Below are positions 34,900 to 44,756 of a stretch of DNA of 64,000 bases, in pieces (positions within the stretch are counted from its first letter, which is position 1; each line of letters begins with the position of its first letter). Both the position numbers and the translations under genes were made by a program. This DNA is from Calothrix sp. PCC 6303. Its GTDB lineage: Bacteria > Cyanobacteriota > Cyanobacteriia > Cyanobacteriales > Nostocaceae. The notes beneath the pieces are model-generated. The model made no database searches. It saw only the letters and a list, made by a program, of their open reading frames with translations, and had not been told where the DNA came from. Location: the NCBI RefSeq assembly GCF_000317435.1, contig NC_019751.1, positions 248,001 to 312,000 on the forward strand, in the 5' to 3' direction.

Positions 34900-37843
34900 T
34901 CATAGCCCACTGTCGAGGATATTCTTCTTTCGTTAAAACTTGTAAAGCTCCTTTATGAGCAGCGATCGCCTTTTCTAAATTTTTGCTTTTATCGCCATGA
35001 AAGCGGTGAAGATAGGCATTAGCCAAATTCATGTGTACTTCTGCCCAATTTGTGGGAAAGGCTGCTTTTGTATAGACTTGTAAAGCAGATTGATTAGCAG
35101 CGATCGCCTTTTCCACGTTTTCTGCTGTATTACTATAGCGATAGGCAGATGCCAGATTCATTTGAGTTTGCGCCCAAAGTTCTGGGAAGTCTTCACGAGT
35201 ACGAATGGAAAGAGCATTTTGATAACAAGCGATCGCTTGTTCTAAATTTTCAGCCTTGTCTCCTAAAATGCGTTGGCTTTGCCCGCCGCAGGCATCGCGG
35301 TAAACAATGCCGAGATTGTTTTGGATCTTTCCCCACTGTTCAGGGAATCTATCACGACTACAAACCTGCATGGCAGCTTCACCTGCCTTAATCGCCAGTT
35401 CTACATTCTCTACTTGATCGCCACGAATCCGATAGCCATAAGCAATAACCAGATTACTTTGAATTTCTGCCCAAAGTTCGGGAAACTGTTCACGGTTACA
35501 GACTTGTAAAGCCTTGTGCAAGTAAGAAAGGGATTGTTCCAGGTTTTCTGCTTGCTCACCTTTTATTCGACGGTGGTAAGCATTGCCTAACATAAATTGA
35601 CACACACCCCATTGTTCTGGGAAAGCTTCGCAAGTCAAGACTTTGGAAGCAATTTCGTAACCTGTGATAGCAATCTCTAAGTTGTTCGCCTCACTACCCT
35701 GTCGAAATTCTTTAATCAGAAGGCTCAAACCTACAAGACTTGCAGCAAGTCCTGTTGCATATTCTGGCGGTGCTTCAGACAGCATGGCTTCTGTCTTCAA
35801 ACGCAATACAGTCGCAAAGCGTTCATCAAGTTTGTGTTTATTTGCTTCGAGTAATGGGTATACAACAGCTTTAGGATTTTCTAGGTTATTGTCTAGGTTC
35901 TTGAAAACTGCTTCAAATAGCTGAATCTGAAATAGTTCGCGGCTCGCATCTTCAATCTGTTCCCATTGTTCAGGAAAATTTTTCTTAGTAAGAACACTAG
36001 CTGCTACCTCATAACCTGTAGCAGCAATTCTTAAGTTAATTGCTTTATCGCCTTGTGGAAACTCCCGAATCAGATTACTAAAACTAAAAATAGTTGTTGC
36101 AATTTGAAGAGATTGTCCTGATGATATGTGTCCGAAAACATCCACAAGCTTTTGTAAGTGTTGAACAAATTGTTCATCTAATTTATTCAGGTTATTTTCT
36201 AGTATTTGATATACAGCTTGTGATTCTCCATTGCTTTCAGCAGTTACTTGTAATACCTGCCCAAGGAATTGTAAATTTGAGTAAATTTGTTGAAATTCAT
36301 TATTATCTAAAAGATTTAAACCCTGTTGATAACCAGAACGTTCTGCATATTCTCTAGCTTTATCTCGTTCCCCATTAGTAATACAAAAAACCACCATCTC
36401 TGTGTATGCAAGAATTTCTTGTTCCTGAGAAATTCCAGCCCAATGACAGCTTTGCTCAACAGCTTCAATGGCGATCGCATAACCTTCAAAAGCTTCTGCT
36501 TTCATGCCAGCAGCCAAAGCTGTCTTACCTAAAGTCAATCCAGTTGTGATGCAATATCTAGGGAAATTGGTGGGAGTGAAAACTTGTAAGGCGGCACGAA
36601 GACATTCAAGTGCCTCAGTAAATTTATCTGTTTCCCAATAAGCATTTCCCAGAATACTTTTAGTTCCTGCCCATCGCTCAGGATAATCAGAAATAGTGTA
36701 AATTTCTAAGGCGTTAATGTATGCCAAAATCGCCTTTTCTAGATTCTTTTGTTTATTGCCTAAAATTCTTTGAGCGTAGGCAGAACCGAGGTTATTTTGA
36801 CTGCTAGCCCAATAATAGGGCGATGCCGAACGTGTACGTACTTGTAGCGCGACTTGATAACAAGCGATCGCCTTTTCTAAATTCTGTGCCTTATCACCTT
36901 GAATTCTACAAAGGTATGCATTCCCCAAATTATTTTGAAGAGTACCCCAAAGTTCAGGAAGTTGAGCGCGGTTAACAACTTTTAAAGCAGTTTCATAGCA
37001 AGAAATTGACTTTTCCAAATTCTCGGCTTTGTCTCCTATAATTCTGTCAGTATAGACAAGACCGAGATTACTTTGCAGACTCGCCCACTCTTGGAGAAAA
37101 CCGTCGCAGGTGTAGATAAACAGGGCATTATTACAAGCAGCAATTGCCTTTTCTTGGTTATCTGCGCGATTTCCTCGAATCCGATGGCGGTAAGCCGGTG
37201 CTAAATTTAATTGGATATTAGCCCAAATTCCTGGGACAATCTCATGGGGAAAAATCTTGGTAGCAGCTTCTAAGCCAGTAATGCTAATTTCTAGGTTAAT
37301 TGCCCTGTTACCCAAGGGAAACTGCCAAAGCAACGTGCAGAAATCAACGATACCCAAGCCTACTAATCTTGCTTGTTCTGTTATTGAGTCGTTGTTCAGT
37401 AGTCTAAAGTTTATCCAGTAATTAAACTGTTCATAAAAATTATCATTGAGTTGATCTAAGTTAGCTTTAAGTAGACGATCAAGGGCTTGTGGGTTGCCTT
37501 TATTTTGTGAGATCGCCCACAATATTTCACCTAAAAAAGCCGGAGGTCTGATAGGATTATCTGTTGCTGAAGGCTCATCTATGTATAATCCCAGTTCTTC
37601 AACCAACCAATCAGCTAAATTTTTTAAAAAGTAAGCAGAACGAATATCTCCTTGGTTAACCCGGATTTGAGCTACCATTTCCAAAGTTTCTACAAACGCA
37701 GCATCAACCAAGTGTGCGTATTTCCTGAGAATCTTCATTTCCCTGCCACTAGGACAGTTGAGTAGCTGTTTAATCAGCTTGAAATAAGCTTTTTGGCGTT
37801 GAGTAAAATCTGGTGATTTTTGATAACCGAATCCTTTAGCCAT
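34895..37843 (-). CDS. TPR-repeat protein, C-terminally truncated by IS
   Basis: 982 residues of tetratricopeptide repeats of the cyanobacterial type with units like NNLGNAYLxRIxGDKAENLEKAIACYQxAL (about 15, in two arrays 200-480 and 740-980). The ORF ends mid-repeat at EYPRQWAM, with the stop supplied by the IS at 34899. Such proteins often continue into a CHAT protease domain, so a catalytic end may have been lost. An in-frame insertion (RDACGGQSQ) comes from a palindromic repeat at 35270-35298. It lies 50 bases downstream of a DUF1822 fragment, a pairing echoed at 53-55 kb. Confidence 0.8.
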   Translation of the reverse strand: MAKGFGYQKSPDFTQRQKAYFKLIKQLLNCPSGREMKILRKYAHLVDAAFVETLEMVAQIRVNQGDIRSAYFLKNLADWLVEELGLYIDEPSATDNPIRPPAFLGEILWAISQNKGNPQALDRLLKANLDQLNDNFYEQFNYWINFRLLNNDSITEQARLVGLGIVDFCTLLWQFPLGNRAINLEISITGLEAATKIFPHEIVPGIWANIQLNLAPAYRHRIRGNRADNQEKAIAACNNALFIYTCDGFLQEWASLQSNLGLVYTDRIIGDKAENLEKSISCYETALKVVNRAQLPELWGTLQNNLGNAYLCRIQGDKAQNLEKAIACYQVALQVRTRSASPYYWASSQNNLGSAYAQRILGNKQKNLEKAILAYINALEIYTISDYPERWAGTKSILGNAYWETDKFTEALECLRAALQVFTPTNFPRYCITTGLTLGKTALAAGMKAEAFEGYAIAIEAVEQSCHWAGISQEQEILAYTEMVVFCITNGERDKAREYAERSGYQQGLNLLDNNEFQQIYSNLQFLGQVLQVTAESNGESQAVYQILENNLNKLDEQFVQHLQKLVDVFGHISSGQSLQIATTIFSFSNLIREFPQGDKAINLRIAATGYEVAASVLTKKNFPEQWEQIEDASRELFQIQLFEAVFKNLDNNLENPKAVVYPLLEANKHKLDERFATVLRLKTEAMLSEAPPEYATGLAASLVGLSLLIKEFRQGSEANNLEIAITGYEIASKVLTCEAFPEQWGVCQFMLGNAYHRRIKGEQAENLEQSLSYLHKALQVCNREQFPELWAEIQSNLVIAYGYRIRGDQVENVELAIKAGEAAMQVCSRDRFPEQWGKIQNNLGIVYRDACGGQSQRILGDKAENLEQAIACYQNALSIRTREDFPELWAQTQMNLASAYRYSNTAENVEKAIAANQSALQVYTKAAFPTNWAEVHMNLANAYLHRFHGDKSKNLEKAIAAHKGALQVLTKEEYPRQWAMT
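35270..35298 (-). repeat. GC-rich palindromic repeat inserted in frame in a TPR gene
   Basis: GCGATGCCTGCGGCGGGC followed by AAAGCCAACGC (minus strand) adds about 8 residues between NNLGIVY and RILGDK, which are contiguous in the other TPR units of the same protein. A related core, GCCCGCCGCAGGCAT, occurs at 55807-55821. Confidence 0.65.
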
Positions 37844-37893
37844 GACAATTGGATGTTTTGGGTAGTTATATACATCATTCCCAACCGCTCAAA

Positions 37894-38460
37894 CTACGCA
37901 ACATCTCCCCAAATTTCTACTAACTTCTCCAATAGCATTTCGGCTAAATCTTGTAATTCGCTATCATCTTGCTGAATTGTTTCACGAGTAGCACCAACAG
38001 CGCGAGTATCTCCAGCTAATATTTCCCCTCCGGCGTAGCGCCACTCAAATTCATCGCCAGTTCGGTAAAGAAGCTCAAATTTTGCCACAATCTCTGATAA
38101 AGGTTTGTTATCTAATACAGAGCGTACTTGTACTGCCACCGAGTCATCAGTTTGCAGAAAAGCGATCGCAACTTCAAGACGAGTAATTTGCTCAAGGAGA
38201 GACTCAATCGGCTGGAGTTCTGACACTGCTAGCTGTGCAGGCGGATTCACTTCATCAACGGCTGGTGCAAATCCCAATAGCTGCACTGAATCTAGGCTTT
38301 CCTGAAACTGTATAGCTACATAGCCAATCCTATTTTCTATAGTATCTGGTAATAAAATGACAGTTTCTTGGGGTAAAACTGGACTGCATTCTAATGTCCC
38401 CACATTTGGAATTACCAAATCAGCTACATTTAATAAAGCTGCTTTAACTGGATTCCAAGA
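37894..38460 (-). pseudogene. DUF1822 gene, 5' truncated
   Basis: The reading frame from SWNPVKAALLNVADLVIPNVG onward matches DUF1822 proteins of cyanobacteria, including LECSPVLPQETVILLPDTIENRIGYVAI. Conservation begins exactly at SWNP (about 38460). The upstream bases are the start of the methyltransferase gene on the other strand, so the ORF's own ATG (38559) is artificial and the N-terminal about 100 residues are missing. It lies 50 bases upstream of the TPR gene and was probably co-transcribed with it. Confidence 0.75.
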
Positions 38461-38471
38461 AAAAGATAGCT

Positions 38472-39785
38472 GTGAGCCTGTTTTCTGGAGCGGGTGGGTT
38501 TGACTTGGGATTAAAATCAGCAGGTTTTGAAATAGGCATAGCCATTGATAATAATCCAATTGCCTTGGCTACATATCAACAGAATTTCTCCAATGCAACG
38601 ATATTGTGCAAAGACATTCGGGAGGTAACAGGAAAAGAAATACGCGCCCATATTCAAGCAAAGTATCCAGATTGGGATGGGGAGATTGATGTAGTTTTTG
38701 GTGGTCCTCCCTGTCAAGGGTTTAGCGTTGCTGGACAACAAAATATTGAAGATGAGCGTAACGGTTTGGTAAGGGAGTTTGTTCGGCTGGTGCTGGAACT
38801 CAATCCTCTAGCGGCAATCATGGAGAATGTGCCGGGAATTGAGAATCAAAAATTTGGTTGCATTACTGCTAATTTACAAGCGGTGTTAGAAGAACATTAT
38901 TTTCTATCCAAGTGGAATCTGAATGCATCAAATTATGGGGTTCCCCAAGCTAGAAAAAGGGTGTTTTTTGTGGCATCGAAGTTTGATGAGATTGTTCCAC
39001 CGCAACAGTTCCCACAGCATAATGTTCGGGATGCAATAACTGACTTATTAACATTTCCCCTACTTCCTAAACAAAACACTCAAGTTGCCTCACCCGATTG
39101 GGAAAAGGGAGAATATGCCCGGTATCTTGATGAAATATTTCCCAATCCAAATGCAATAAACAACACAATTACGGGGTTTGCAGCGACTATACATGCACCA
39201 GAAGTAATTCAACAATTTATCAATACTCCCCCAGGTGTGAGGGAAGCTAAATCCAGAGCTAAGAAACTCGAATGGGATGGTTTGTGTGTCACGTTACGAG
39301 CAGGTAGTGGAAATCGCACTGCATTACGTCCGATTCATCCTTCTGAACCAAGGGTTATATCAGTTAGGGAAGCTGCTCGTTTGCACAGTTACCCCGATTG
39401 GTTTAATTTCAGTGAGGGAATACTTCATGCTCATCGGGAAATAGGTAATTCGGTGCCTCCATTGCTGGCGTATGCTGTAGGGATGCAAATTAGGGAGCAT
39501 TTGGAATCTCATATCAGTGATACTCTATTATGCGAAGCGCGAAGCTTGCGCGACGAGAGTCGTTCGCCTAACCTCTTGTGTGTATGTCTACACCGTAGCT
39601 CAAAAGGTAGTTGGGATAATAATCGTCATGAGCGATGTGGTTTTGTTAATCCAATCTTGTTGTTAGACAGCTTAAATATACCCAGTAAAGAACGATACGC
39701 AGAACGTAAAGTTTTTGGCTTATCACCCCCCGTCTCTACAATTTTAGAAGAAGCTATTAATGAAATTCTCATTAAAGGATGGTAG
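38472..39785 (+). CDS. DNA (cytosine-5) methyltransferase
   Basis: Motif I SLFSGAGGFDLG, motif IV GGPPCQGFS (catalytic Cys), motif VI ENVPG, motif VIII QARKRVFF, motif X GNSVPPLLA. The GTG at 38472 is used because an in-frame stop lies at 38445 and no ATG precedes motif I, so one or two native codons may be lost at the junction with the DUF1822 fragment. The core ends near residue 340 (QIREHLES). About 95 further codons, beginning with a 27-bp repeat, run antisense into the CHAT gene and are probably not native. No restriction nuclease gene adjoins it. Confidence 0.9.
   Translation: MSLFSGAGGFDLGLKSAGFEIGIAIDNNPIALATYQQNFSNATILCKDIREVTGKEIRAHIQAKYPDWDGEIDVVFGGPPCQGFSVAGQQNIEDERNGLVREFVRLVLELNPLAAIMENVPGIENQKFGCITANLQAVLEEHYFLSKWNLNASNYGVPQARKRVFFVASKFDEIVPPQQFPQHNVRDAITDLLTFPLLPKQNTQVASPDWEKGEYARYLDEIFPNPNAINNTITGFAATIHAPEVIQQFINTPPGVREAKSRAKKLEWDGLCVTLRAGSGNRTALRPIHPSEPRVISVREAARLHSYPDWFNFSEGILHAHREIGNSVPPLLAYAVGMQIREHLESHISDTLLCEARSLRDESRSPNLLCVCLHRSSKGSWDNNRHERCGFVNPILLLDSLNIPSKERYAERKVFGLSPPVSTILEEAINEILIKGW
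39541..39567 (+). repeat. 27-bp dispersed repeat, copy 3
   Basis: Third copy of the family (see 25172 and 33201), extended at 39532 by a further GCGAAGCGC. It marks the point where the methyltransferase homology has ended. Confidence 0.75.
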
Positions 39786-42634
39786 TCCCCATACAAGTTA
39801 AAGCCAGCCCAAAAGCTAGGATTAGCTATTTCATCTCTACAATTTGGTAAGCAACGGTTAAGACAATCTAACTGTGTACGACGTAAGGCTTCATCCCTGG
39901 GAAACTTATCTAAGTAATAATAAAATCTAGTCATAAAGGATACTGCGACCCGATCGTCTACTTCCCAGAGGGAACCCAAAATACTTTGAGTCCCCGCTCG
40001 CCAGAGGGTTTCTGGTAAGCTGATAATCCACCGTCTGGGAAGGATAAAGTGGTCAGCAGACCAACAAGAGGAAAGGGTTGCATGGCGTAGTTTTGTTAGG
40101 TCGATTTCGGAGAGTTCCCTGAGACTGAGAATTTCCTGTTCTCCTGAGTCGGAAATTAATACTAGTCCTGAGCTATCGGGTTGATTTGGCTCAAAAGTCC
40201 CATGACAAGCGATGTGGAGTAGGCTTGCTTTGGATATGGTTTCTATAATGGCAGCTTTGCAAGCATTATCATTTTCTAACTGCAAATGCTTAATTTGATG
40301 ATGGTTTAACCATTGATTGATATGCTGGAGTTCTCTTCTGACTCCAGGTAAATGACGAAACTTGCTATTGCCATTGGATATACCAATAACAAGTGCTTGT
40401 TTTTTTAAAGGTATGGATCGTTTAGGTTTAGCTGGTTTACTTTTAGATTCATAGGCGATCGCAAGAGCATAGTGTTCGATTAAATACTTTCCTTTGTAGA
40501 TAATGGAGGCAAAGGGAAACCCATGCAAGATGTCATCGGGTACTATTGTTAATGCTCGGATATGCTTAGGTATGCAATCGAATATTTTGGGTAGTTGTAA
40601 AATATCTGCGAGGTTATCGGTAATTTCTTGACCAGTTTGTTGCTCGTCATCGTTATCACCAAGTATGTTCATATCTCGACCACCGTTAATCCTCTGGATG
40701 TTTTGATACCAGCGTTGGACGACATTACGTATTTCTAAGCGGGTGGTGGAAATAACCGCAAAATCAAATAAAAATCGACTGGTTTTGACGACTAAAACGC
40801 GATCAGGCAAAATCAGAAATGAAAGGGTGAGTCTATTTTTGGGGTGAGTTAAAATACGCGATAAAAGTGAACTTGGAGGTAGGAATTGTACTTGGATGCT
40901 TTCGTTTTTAATCGTGCGTTTGGCTAAAGCATCTTTATAGTGATCGATATGCTCAACTAAGGCATTTAGTTTTTGCATTAATTTTAAGCGTAACCAAGAG
41001 CGTAGGACAAAGTTGGTCTTGCTGATTTTTTCCTGTAAGCGCTGTAGTTGGTTTATTTGTATTGCTATATATTCTTCATCTGCTGTCCATTTATTCAATA
41101 AATAAAATACTTGGTCTTCTGGTGTTAGCGATGAGGTCATTTGTTCGAGTAATTGATTTGTTGATGTTGTTAAAGCCTCAATTTCGGAGAGTGGATAATT
41201 TAATCGCGTGCGACACCAAATTAATATCCGTTGTACTTGCCAGAGTTCTGGTTTTAAAGATATTTCCTCTAGTTGTGGACAAATTTCTTCTAAAATTTGA
41301 TGGGCTTGGTTAATTTTTTTACTGTCATTACATTCTGTACCTTGGTAGTAAGATAACATTCCTGATAGTATCTGTATTTGTACTTGGATAAATTGAGAGT
41401 CAGTAGACTTGAAAACCTTTTTGATGTGTTGAAGTAAATTGCTAGCATCTTTAAATTTAAGATTACTTAAATGCCATTGAAAGGCTAAGGCACGGTCTTC
41501 AAACCAAGATAAATAATTGGAGGATTGGGTTGATAAATCTGGGGATTCCCATATTTTTTCTACTGTTTGCTTGTGGTATTTTGGTTTACGCATATCCACT
41601 ACTGACATGCTTGTGGGACTTGCTGTTACCAAGGAACGACTACGGGCGCTAGCAAGCTGTAGTAATAATTCTGACCTTGCCGCTAGGGTTTTATCACCTA
41701 TCTTTAGAGCATTATTTTGAGTATCTTCTAAATATTGTCGGGCTGTGCTTGTTTGGTTGAGGAGAATTAAAATATGGGCAAGATTGAGGTTAGAGCGCAA
41801 AACTGCTCGTGGCGATCGCATGATTGTGCATTTTTCTTGAACTTGCTGAAATTGTTTTAGTCCTGCACCCAAATTTCCCCACAGCAGATGGAGTTTACCC
41901 GATAGCTCCAACCAACGAATTTGATACTCTAAGTGTTGAGAGCGATCGCATGGTTCCTTGAGCAGGGATAGGTAATTATCGGCTTGTTCAAAATCCCCTT
42001 TTTCCAGATATGCTGATGCGATCGCCATTTTTAATGGTAGTAATGTTTGCTTTGCTAAATCGGGTGCTTTCTCTCCTTGAGCATGAAATAAACCCCTTTG
42101 TAGTCCTTTTAATGCCTCACCATATTGCCCTAATGCACTCAGTAAGCGCCCCATCACCAGGTATAATTCGGTAAATAATACAGTTCTGTCGTTGGAGTCT
42201 GCATTGCGCCAAATGCAACGGTTTTCCCACTGTAATAATCCTGAATCAGAAAACTGTATGTCATCAATATCACCAATGCGTGGAGCCATTTCTTGTAATA
42301 ATTTTTGTGCTTGGTATAAGCTTCCTCGATCTAGGGATAAGTGAATGCGTCTGAGGTTTGCGTAATCAGCTGATGGTTCGCTGTTTGCTTTTTGATATAA
42401 ACCAACTGCACCACAAAGTAAGTCATCTGCTACTTGAAATTCACCTAAAATACCAGCTAAATCAGCGAGGGACTGGATAACTTTTAAATCTGCATCAATT
42501 AATTGGGAATTTAAAAGTCGATAGGTAAAAATTTCGCATAAATCATCGTAAGCTGCGAATAAATTGCCTTGTTGCCATTTTGTTTGAGCTATTGTAAAAG
42601 CAGCTTCCAGTTCGTCAAAGTTGTCGTATGACAA
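39626..42634 (-). CDS. TPR-CHAT domain protease
   Basis: 1002 residues. Helical TPR-like repeats fill about 1-560. A CHAT caspase-like domain follows (about 690-950) with the catalytic histidine in LLHIACHGTFEP and cysteine in ATLSSCWSAD. The closing motif is PSFWAGFNLYGDYHPL. The last about 50 residues (RISLIASSKIVETGG... on) overlap the methyltransferase tail and may be read-through. CHAT proteins with TPRs act as proteases in regulated-death and defence pathways. It is separated from the operon upstream by a terminator at 42692. Confidence 0.88.
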   Translation of the reverse strand: MSYDNFDELEAAFTIAQTKWQQGNLFAAYDDLCEIFTYRLLNSQLIDADLKVIQSLADLAGILGEFQVADDLLCGAVGLYQKANSEPSADYANLRRIHLSLDRGSLYQAQKLLQEMAPRIGDIDDIQFSDSGLLQWENRCIWRNADSNDRTVLFTELYLVMGRLLSALGQYGEALKGLQRGLFHAQGEKAPDLAKQTLLPLKMAIASAYLEKGDFEQADNYLSLLKEPCDRSQHLEYQIRWLELSGKLHLLWGNLGAGLKQFQQVQEKCTIMRSPRAVLRSNLNLAHILILLNQTSTARQYLEDTQNNALKIGDKTLAARSELLLQLASARSRSLVTASPTSMSVVDMRKPKYHKQTVEKIWESPDLSTQSSNYLSWFEDRALAFQWHLSNLKFKDASNLLQHIKKVFKSTDSQFIQVQIQILSGMLSYYQGTECNDSKKINQAHQILEEICPQLEEISLKPELWQVQRILIWCRTRLNYPLSEIEALTTSTNQLLEQMTSSLTPEDQVFYLLNKWTADEEYIAIQINQLQRLQEKISKTNFVLRSWLRLKLMQKLNALVEHIDHYKDALAKRTIKNESIQVQFLPPSSLLSRILTHPKNRLTLSFLILPDRVLVVKTSRFLFDFAVISTTRLEIRNVVQRWYQNIQRINGGRDMNILGDNDDEQQTGQEITDNLADILQLPKIFDCIPKHIRALTIVPDDILHGFPFASIIYKGKYLIEHYALAIAYESKSKPAKPKRSIPLKKQALVIGISNGNSKFRHLPGVRRELQHINQWLNHHQIKHLQLENDNACKAAIIETISKASLLHIACHGTFEPNQPDSSGLVLISDSGEQEILSLRELSEIDLTKLRHATLSSCWSADHFILPRRWIISLPETLWRAGTQSILGSLWEVDDRVAVSFMTRFYYYLDKFPRDEALRRTQLDCLNRCLPNCRDEIANPSFWAGFNLYGDYHPLMRISLIASSKIVETGGDKPKTLRSAYRSLLGIFKLSNNKIGLTKPHRS

Positions 42635-42691
42635 AATATCACCCCGTTTGATGTTATTGCCGATTTTTTGTTTTAAGTATTGGATGAGATA

Positions 42692-42720
42692 AAAACCCAG
42701 CGTTTTATCCTAGCTGGGTT
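42692..42720 (-). terminator. Rho-independent terminator of the caspase operon
   Basis: On the minus strand AAACCCAGC...GCTGGGTTTTT forms an 8-bp stem followed by a U-run, 19 bases after the stop of the upstream gene. It marks the end of the operon starting at 55693. Confidence 0.88.
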
Positions 42721-42738
42721 TAGGTAGTTTATTTTTAT

Positions 42739-43320
42739 CTATGATTCAGTCACTACATAGACAGGTTTTTCCAACTTTTCGGGGGAACAATTAGGATTTT
42801 GGTTTTCTCCTTCTGCTGGTTGATTTTTACATTCAGTATTCGAGTCTGAGTTTTGAGATCGATTTTTTAGCGAATTTGCAATGTTAGTGCCTTTGAATTG
42901 GGTTGAAGTGTGACTAGAAGCGCTTACATCACCAAAACCACTTTGACTAATTGGTACTGCACCAAGTTCTCCAGGTTGGAGTTTGTAAAGTCTACCTCCT
43001 GAACCTGAAGAAATACTCTGTTCAATTGGTTTAGTAGTATCTAAATTATTCAAGCTAGGAGAATCTTGAACATAGATAAACTCTGTATCAGTTTCAATTC
43101 TCCTGAAGTTGCGATTATTAATTTCATCAAAGAAGCTTTGCCTTATGGGTGTCGCACCTTTTGAAGTAACGATTTCTATATTTAATCTGCCTAGACGTTG
43201 CTCTACTACAGCTTTTTGCAACATTAATTGCGGGTCTGAAGCGTGTAGTTTTATGGATTCATTAATGAATTTTTCGGCTTTGCCATAATTTCCATTTCTC
43301 AGTGCTGAATTAATATTTTT
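42739..43320 (-). pseudogene. 3' part of the exported 1221-codon gene
   Basis: 190 codons beginning NSALRNGNYGKAEKFINESIKLHASDPQLMLQKA (a TPR-like helix pair) and ending EKLEKPVYVVTES. They join in frame to 44757-47848 once the ISL3 element and one copy of ATATTTTT are removed. The tail is Ser/Asn-rich and low-complexity. Confidence 0.85.
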
Positions 43321-44756
43321 GGCTCTTCGGTACTTGTTATGCCATACTAATGAACTAAGTCCAATTTAACAAGCATCTAATCTTGAAATTTTGAAAATTT
43401 CTGAATCCATATCCAGAGCGTTTTATCAGCTTAAGTTTATTATTAATTCCTTCTACTGTTCCACTTGTTGTTCCATTATCAAAATAAGCGATAATTTCAT
43501 CAAACCAGCGAATAATAGTATTATTGCTACGAGGAAAGTATTTCTTTGCTTTTGACAACCACATTCCTAGCTTAAAAACTCCTGTGTACCAATGATCAGT
43601 CAGGTTAAATATTTTTCTAATTTTTTCTTTAAAATCATGCATTTCTTTCAAAACTGGAGATACTCTTTTAACTTCTCTGAGCTTTACTACTTGTTCGTCA
43701 GTTAAATTATCTTCATTCTTAAGTAAGGAATATTTACTATTTTTCAAGCCAGCTAAAATGATTTCATACTCAGCTTTTTCTGATTCTGACTTGGTTTCTT
43801 TGATTTGCTCTTCAATACTTCTTCTTTCCCTTTTTCTTTGCGTGTCTAGTTCTTTGTTTATTTGTGTCATAACGTGAAATCTATCTGCAACTACTTGGGC
43901 ATTGGGCATTAATTCCATAACTAAGTTTTTATAACCTTGCCACAAATCAATACTGACCTCTTCTATTTGCTGTAAGACTTCTAATCCCCATCCAGAAAGA
44001 GCTTCTTTGATTTTATCTTGTGTTCTTCCATTCAAAATCGCAAGTAATTTAGATGCATCTAAGTCTACTAATACTGCACAGTAATCACCTTTGCCTTTGA
44101 CTAAAGCAATTTCGTCAATTCCAAGCCTTTTTAAGTTTGATGGTTTGGAATCACATAATTCTTCCGATGCATCCTTTAACATTCGTTCTATCTCTTCAGT
44201 TGTGACAATGCCTTTTGATGCGACACTATGAATATCACTTTCTAAAACATCTTGTATTATTTTTTGTGCTAGTCGATTTGTGTAAGTCCTCTTCTTTTTT
44301 GCATAATACAATTCCTCACTAAATGGTTTTTGACACTGATAACACTTAAATTGTCGTCTATTTACTTCTAAGAATACTGGCTTCTCACTAAAAGGTAAGT
44401 CTTTAATAATATGGCTATGGTTTTGATGTAATTTTTCGCTTTTTGTCCCACAATGAGGGCAAATACTGTATGATTTTGTTGACTCAGTTTGTAAAATAAT
44501 CCCAATTCCATTGTAAATGCGCTGTGAAGTGACTTTTATATCTTTTAAATCCAGAAGTTCTGTCAGAACTTTTATACTTCTTTTCTGAGTCATGGTTATC
44601 AGATATAGTAAAAATTATTTTTGTTGTTTTTATAGAAAACAACAAATAATGTCTACCTGTCAAGCTAGCAAAGCTTTAAAACTATATTTCAATGTAATTA
44701 TTTAGAGATTTTTATGCTTTAGCTTAACCTTTTAGCATAACAAGTACCGAAGAACC
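43321..44756 (-). mobile_element. ISL3-family insertion sequence A
   Basis: 1,436 bp. Inverted ends start GGCTCTTCGGTACTTGTTAT (left) and GGTTCTTCGGTACTTGTTAT (right, inverted), with a perfect 8-bp target duplication ATATTTTT at 43313-43320 and 44757-44764. It splits the last gene of the caspase operon. Confidence 0.93.
43355..44593 (-). CDS. ISL3-family transposase A
   Basis: 412 residues. N-terminal zinc finger CPHCG...CYQC, helix-turn-helix region, DDE core with LGIDEIALVKGKGDYCAVLVD (first Asp), VVADRFHVMTQINKEL (second) and TSGTVEGINNKLKLIKRSGYGFRNF (Glu). Complete. Related to, but clearly different from, the ISL3 copy at 51636. Confidence 0.94.
   Translation of the reverse strand: MTQKRSIKVLTELLDLKDIKVTSQRIYNGIGIILQTESTKSYSICPHCGTKSEKLHQNHSHIIKDLPFSEKPVFLEVNRRQFKCYQCQKPFSEELYYAKKKRTYTNRLAQKIIQDVLESDIHSVASKGIVTTEEIERMLKDASEELCDSKPSNLKRLGIDEIALVKGKGDYCAVLVDLDASKLLAILNGRTQDKIKEALSGWGLEVLQQIEEVSIDLWQGYKNLVMELMPNAQVVADRFHVMTQINKELDTQRKRERRSIEEQIKETKSESEKAEYEIILAGLKNSKYSLLKNEDNLTDEQVVKLREVKRVSPVLKEMHDFKEKIRKIFNLTDHWYTGVFKLGMWLSKAKKYFPRSNNTIIRWFDEIIAYFDNGTTSGTVEGINNKLKLIKRSGYGFRNFQNFKIRCLLNWT

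Noticed and set aside
38472-38559. Extended start of the DUF1822 ORF (MDYYQWLCLFQ...)
   Set aside because: This part is antisense to methyltransferase motif I, which is clearly coding on the other strand.
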